This document shows, piece by piece, positions 22,901 to 25,720 of a stretch of DNA of 25,720 nucleotides (position 1 is the first letter of the stretch; every line of letters begins with the position of its first letter). Source of the DNA: JAVBLV01 sp031553195 (lineage in GTDB: Bacteria > Bacteroidota > Bacteroidia > Bacteroidales > P3); NCBI GenBank assembly GCA_031553195.1, contig JAVBLV010000046.1, positions 1 to 25,720 of the forward strand, given 5' to 3'. The notes beneath the pieces were generated by a model. That model was given only the letters and a program-made list of their open reading frames with translations. It was not told where the DNA came from and made no database searches. The translations under genes were made by a program, and so were the position numbers.

Positions 22901-25501
22901 ACGGGAATTAAAGCGCAAAATATTACCACTACTTCGGCAGAGATAACCTTCAATCAGACGGGTACAACATACGAACTTAAATATAGGGAAATGGGGACGG
23001 AGGCTTGGATAACAAGAACCATTTCTTCATTGCCCTACACAATAACTGAGTTGCTTCCGCAAAAAAGATACGAGTATATAATAAGATTTCAATGTGAAGA
23101 CGGTCAATCGGATTGGTTCGAAGGGGAACCTTTCTGGACTGCTTTCGAACTTCCATACACGCAAAATTTTGATTTGGGAAACATTGTAACCATATATGAT
23201 ATAGATGCATGGGAGGTATTGAAATCTAATGTTTCTGGAGGGGGCGTTTACTTGGAGTCCGGTTCGGGCAATTATGTTTCATCTCCAAGGTCCGTTTATT
23301 TATACAACTCAATGACAGGAACTGCACCGTTTTACTGGATAGCTCCTCAGATGGATCCGCAAAATGTTGCCGGCACCGTGCAACTTACCTTCAAAGCCAA
23401 GGCAAACGCCGCCCAAGGAGCATCTGTGGCTGTAGGAACTATAAAATTGGGGGACACAGCATCATTTACAAGAATTGATTCTATTCCCCTTACCAATATT
23501 TGGAATACCTATATGGTCAATTTCGAAAATTACATAGGAGGCGATTACCATATTGCTTTCGGGCATATTGGAAACGCGAATTATACCTCTATTTATTTGG
23601 ATGATATAAAAATAGAATCATTGGGCTATTGCCAGGGAATCAGTAATTTACAAATAGACAACATTACGAGTTCCGGATTTGATTTGAATTGGCAAGATAT
23701 CCAAACAAATTATGTCATTGAATATTGGACGGATGGTTTGGATGATGCGCAAACAATAACAGCAACTACAAATTCATATTCTTTCACAGGGTTAACGCCC
23801 ATGACAACTTATAAATTTAAGATGATGCCGGTTTGCTATCAAGACATCTGGACGGATACCTTTGCTGTTACAACTTTGCAGATTCCGGCAGGACTTCCTT
23901 TTGCAGAATCTTTTGAAGATTCGACAAGCAGTTCCCAATGGACAATTGTTAATGGAGAATATATCAACAAATGGTATATAGATACAGCCGCCCATGCCGG
24001 CGCAAGCGGACGTTCCGCTTATATCAGCGACAATAACGGCATTACAAATAGATATGCAACTAATTCTCAAGGTACTGTTCATGTCTATCGCGATATCGTA
24101 TTTCCGCAAACTACCTCTGGGAATGGATTTGACTTCTCTTTTGATTGGAGGGGCGAAGGAAATACAGCTTTTGGAAACATGGCTGATTTCTTGCGCGTAA
24201 ATTTTGTCGATATTGATGTAGTTCCCGTAGCAGGAACGATCCTTACAACGGGAATTTTATATGATCTTCAATATAGTAGTGGATGGAGGCACGAACGGAT
24301 CTCTTTCCCTGACACATTGGCCGGACAAACCAAACGTTTGGTTTTCACTTGGAGAAACGGAGGAATGGGCGGAATACAGACGCCTGCGGCAATTGATAAT
24401 ATTTCATTAGTTGCTAATGACCCTCCCCAAGTTTGCCTCCCTGTAGAGGATGTTTTGGTTAATACTATGGGAACTACTGCTATTACAACATGGACTCCGG
24501 ACGGCGACCAAAATAAATGGGAAATTATATACATGGAAGGGGAATCCGTTATAGAAGAAAAAATTGTCGAGGAGTACCTTTCCGATACAATACAAGGATT
24601 AACGAGAGGCAGTACATATACCGTTTCTGTGCGCAATATTTGTGGCGATGGCGATACCAGCGAAGCAATCTTTTCGATTCCGTTTACAATTAATGTTTGC
24701 AATATGGTTCGGGATTTACGTGTAGAAGCATGTCCTAGCAAGGCCATTGCAACCTGGACGGCTTTGAGCGGACAATCGGAATGGGAGTTATTATATAAAA
24801 CTCAAGATGAAGATGAGATTGTTCGTAAAATAGTAAGAACAAACAAAGATACGCTAACAGGACTTCAAGAGGGCGTTACTTATAAACTTCAGATTCGCGC
24901 CATTTGCAGCCCTTACGATACAAGCATATTTACCGATCCTAAAATATTTACAACTCCAGCCTGCATGCCATTAGATACCGTAGTGGTGGGAAGGGACCCC
25001 GGAGCAGACAGTATTTTGGTTAGTTGGAATAATAATGTTTGTCACCAATATTGGCAAATATCTGTCGTATCTGTGGGCTCGACGCCCGGCGATATGATCG
25101 ATGCATACCAATCTACCGGAGTTTGGGTAAAAATTCCGGATGCAAATGTTTCTTATGACGTATATGTGAGAGGCGTATGTGGAGAAAATTCTTATAGCGA
25201 TTGGAAATACACAACTACAATATCTGAGGGTATTAATCCTCGCATAGATATATCCCCTGTTAAAATAATCCTGTCGCCAAACCCTGCGCACGATTATACC
25301 CAATTAAGTATTGAAAATGCAAATGGCGAAGTAGATATAGAACTAATAACTCTTGAAGGAAAAGTTTTGAGAAAGGAAAGAGTTAATTGTCAGCCTAAGT
25401 TAAGCAAGCAAATTGTTTTGCAAAACTTGTCAAAAGGTGTTTACCTGATACGTTTAACGCATAAAGATTGGACAAAAAGCCAAAAGCTGATTGTCCAGTA
25501 A
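19952..25501 (+). CDS. Giant Fn3/jelly-roll surface protein with T9SS sorting domain
   Basis: This 1849-residue protein is probably secreted through the T9SS and held on or released from the cell surface; its activity is unknown. A signal peptide ends at MHA|QQ (20/21), followed by a beta-rich N-terminal domain (about 21-205). Modules then alternate: Fn3 (208-298), jelly-roll-like (300-460), Fn3 (461-549), jelly-roll (550-724), Fn3 (725-810), jelly-roll (811-978), Fn3 (979-1064), jelly-roll (1066-1226), Fn3 (1227-1310), jelly-roll (1311-1494). Three Fn3 modules in a row (1495, 1583 and 1671 onward) and a type A sorting domain (about 1770-1849, LSPNPAHDY to QKLIVQ) complete it. Jelly-roll modules start with (E)FE/NFD and end YLDSVNI, AIDNV or YIDDI, like choice-of-anchor J/MAM-type lectin-like domains. 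All eight Fn3 units share two cysteines. No protease or glycosidase active site was found, so an adhesin or scaffold role is the simplest guess. Confidence 0.88.
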   Translation: MKKLLPFFIAFMLTGIIMHAQQVVSIGSGTSQQPGPISGNYASERMVTIYTPSDGLMQGTVLSIAWNKPSSTWLAPNFPVKIYLKEVSYSTLPDTASLVWNTLINGATLVYQGVPTWLGSSIQWVTIPLQATFSYSGTNNLMVLVASNDGGQTGRTLGWAYTPSGSLNNAYARGAAMNDDISFANAGFRDRNANRPNIQFGIDPSSTCPTPWNVQTSSISARTATINWTSRGTETQWLLSYKTSTSDTWADDIIVSSSSYSFTTLSPNTTYMVKIKAKCGSGNADTSYSTVPSSFTTSCLVSLPIIEGFESTPTTNPIAAPVCWSYFYTPYVGSSLVGTGATPFSGIRCYQLNYTHVASVAQKPLLISPYFEENVSSLRVRFWAKAASTSDSVQVGYMTNPLDTSTFRVVNAIKLSTAWAEYVARFDTVATSAHYIAFSSKRSANCNVYLDSVNIDVASPCPNVFALAMTNVTSDSVMLKFTSTGTNFNIAYRIANTETWFYASRNATVTGVGGLAPSTDYEVKVQSACNDGGSVGEWSVPITFRTAQMYASLTYSENFEDPASLEWTFVNGSQPNKWYVGDATHNEIGTHSAYITNDNGVSNEYTIGTASVTHMYRDFVFSQADEYVLTFDWKAEGEGTTSAMDYLRVNLIDVNVLPVAGTAITTGYLLQYLNFSNGWKRQQIVLPDTLAGKTKRLVFSWINNAGGGTQPPAAIDNVLFEASNCKTPSNLRASGMTSTSLDISWTSTGTNFNITYREKGTLAWLPETASTTTYTIENLNPNTTYEIRVQNNCGGTNISPWTGTLEAKTRCIPPTLPLLESFEMTSTSNPSAPECWRYIKTNVNANTNAHNSLFHFGAKGYYLKHDASSPTTNQTMLISPILAEDISTLQVKFWARIATANNMLKIGYITNPTDASTFHLVDTVPFYDLSWQVNTWKQHITKFDTVSPGTGYSIAFSAQRSSSNTVYIDDIMIAPIPVCTTPITGIKAQNITTTSAEITFNQTGTTYELKYREMGTEAWITRTISSLPYTITELLPQKRYEYIIRFQCEDGQSDWFEGEPFWTAFELPYTQNFDLGNIVTIYDIDAWEVLKSNVSGGGVYLESGSGNYVSSPRSVYLYNSMTGTAPFYWIAPQMDPQNVAGTVQLTFKAKANAAQGASVAVGTIKLGDTASFTRIDSIPLTNIWNTYMVNFENYIGGDYHIAFGHIGNANYTSIYLDDIKIESLGYCQGISNLQIDNITSSGFDLNWQDIQTNYVIEYWTDGLDDAQTITATTNSYSFTGLTPMTTYKFKMMPVCYQDIWTDTFAVTTLQIPAGLPFAESFEDSTSSSQWTIVNGEYINKWYIDTAAHAGASGRSAYISDNNGITNRYATNSQGTVHVYRDIVFPQTTSGNGFDFSFDWRGEGNTAFGNMADFLRVNFVDIDVVPVAGTILTTGILYDLQYSSGWRHERISFPDTLAGQTKRLVFTWRNGGMGGIQTPAAIDNISLVANDPPQVCLPVEDVLVNTMGTTAITTWTPDGDQNKWEIIYMEGESVIEEKIVEEYLSDTIQGLTRGSTYTVSVRNICGDGDTSEAIFSIPFTINVCNMVRDLRVEACPSKAIATWTALSGQSEWELLYKTQDEDEIVRKIVRTNKDTLTGLQEGVTYKLQIRAICSPYDTSIFTDPKIFTTPACMPLDTVVVGRDPGADSILVSWNNNVCHQYWQISVVSVGSTPGDMIDAYQSTGVWVKIPDANVSYDVYVRGVCGENSYSDWKYTTTISEGINPRIDISPVKIILSPNPAHDYTQLSIENANGEVDIELITLEGKVLRKERVNCQPKLSKQIVLQNLSKGVYLIRLTHKDWTKSQKLIVQ

Positions 25502-25523
25502 TTGTTAAGATATATTATTAATC

Positions 25524-25560
25524 AAAGGGACTGCTTTTCAAGGCAGTCTCTTTTGGTTTT
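25524..25560 (+). terminator. Intrinsic terminator of the giant surface protein gene
   Basis: GGGACTGC (25527-25534) pairs with GCAGTCTC (25543-25550; one G·U) around an 8-nt loop, with A-T pairs extending outward, followed by TTTTGGTTTT. It starts 22 nt after the stop codon. Confidence 0.85.
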
Positions 25561-25662
25561 AATAAGATTATCCTAAGTACATGACAAAAATTTGAATATG
25601 TCATAATTATCACTATTTCTTTGATTTAGCAACACAGATGCAATTAGTTCGAGTCCATATTT

Positions 25663-25684
25663 GAAAAGGCTTTTCGCCCTTTTC
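25663..25684. repeat. Small inverted repeat near the right edge
   Basis: GAAAAGG and CCTTTTC (25663-25669 with 25678-25684) form a perfect 7-bp stem with an 8-nt loop. No U-run follows on either strand. It may belong to a gene outside the window; its function is unclear. Confidence 0.35.
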
Positions 25685-25720
25685 CCATTATTTAGGATCC
25701 TAATAGACTTGATACTCTCA

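Noticed and set aside
25646..25660. tRNA T-loop-like GTTCGAGTCC near the right end, suggesting a tRNA or attachment site
   Set aside because: The flanking bases do not form a T-stem and no cloverleaf can be built around it.

Overview
The window looks like a chromosomal stretch from a member of the Bacteroidetes, most likely order Bacteroidales. Four things point there. Upstream regions carry TAnnTTTG-type -7 boxes. Coding starts lack Shine-Dalgarno sequences and sit in AT-rich leaders. Two exported proteins end in a type IX secretion (T9SS, Por secretion system) C-terminal sorting domain. Several genes (DUF4301, the FucP-like transporter, the GpsA and MutS variants) have a Bacteroidales character. 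Base composition is moderately AT-rich and all large genes are intact. I cannot name the genus.

Layout, left to right. Positions 1-339 show no gene. The minus strand then carries gpsA (glycerol-3-phosphate dehydrogenase), a tRNA-Gly(GCC)/tRNA-Leu(UAA) pair with its own -7 box and intrinsic terminator, mutS, and a secreted deiminase of the Porphyromonas peptidylarginine deiminase/agmatine deiminase family with a T9SS tail. A 470-bp divergent region with a promoter on each side and two inverted repeats leads to a plus-strand pair: a FucP-like sugar transporter and a DUF4301 protein whose motifs resemble UDP-sugar pyrophosphorylases. Next is queG (epoxyqueuosine reductase), facing a minus-strand sufC-sufD pair. 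Between the convergent queG and sufD lies a 159-bp MITE-like element with imperfect terminal inverted repeats and a TTA duplication. A minus-strand YXWGXW-repeat lipoprotein with a long Ser/Thr/Asn/Arg-rich tail follows.

The right half is on the plus strand: gapA with a strong terminator, an exported GH20 beta-N-acetylhexosaminidase with C-terminal accessory domains, and a 1849-residue surface protein. That protein alternates fibronectin type III modules with jelly-roll-like modules and ends in a T9SS tail.

The genes combine housekeeping functions (phospholipid precursor supply, mismatch repair, tRNA modification, Fe-S assembly, glycolysis) with cell-envelope and secreted functions. I see no phage, CRISPR array, rRNA or intact transposase. 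The best candidates for new biology are the secreted deiminase, the DUF4301 protein as a possible divergent nucleotidyltransferase, the modular giant protein and the small mobile-element relic.
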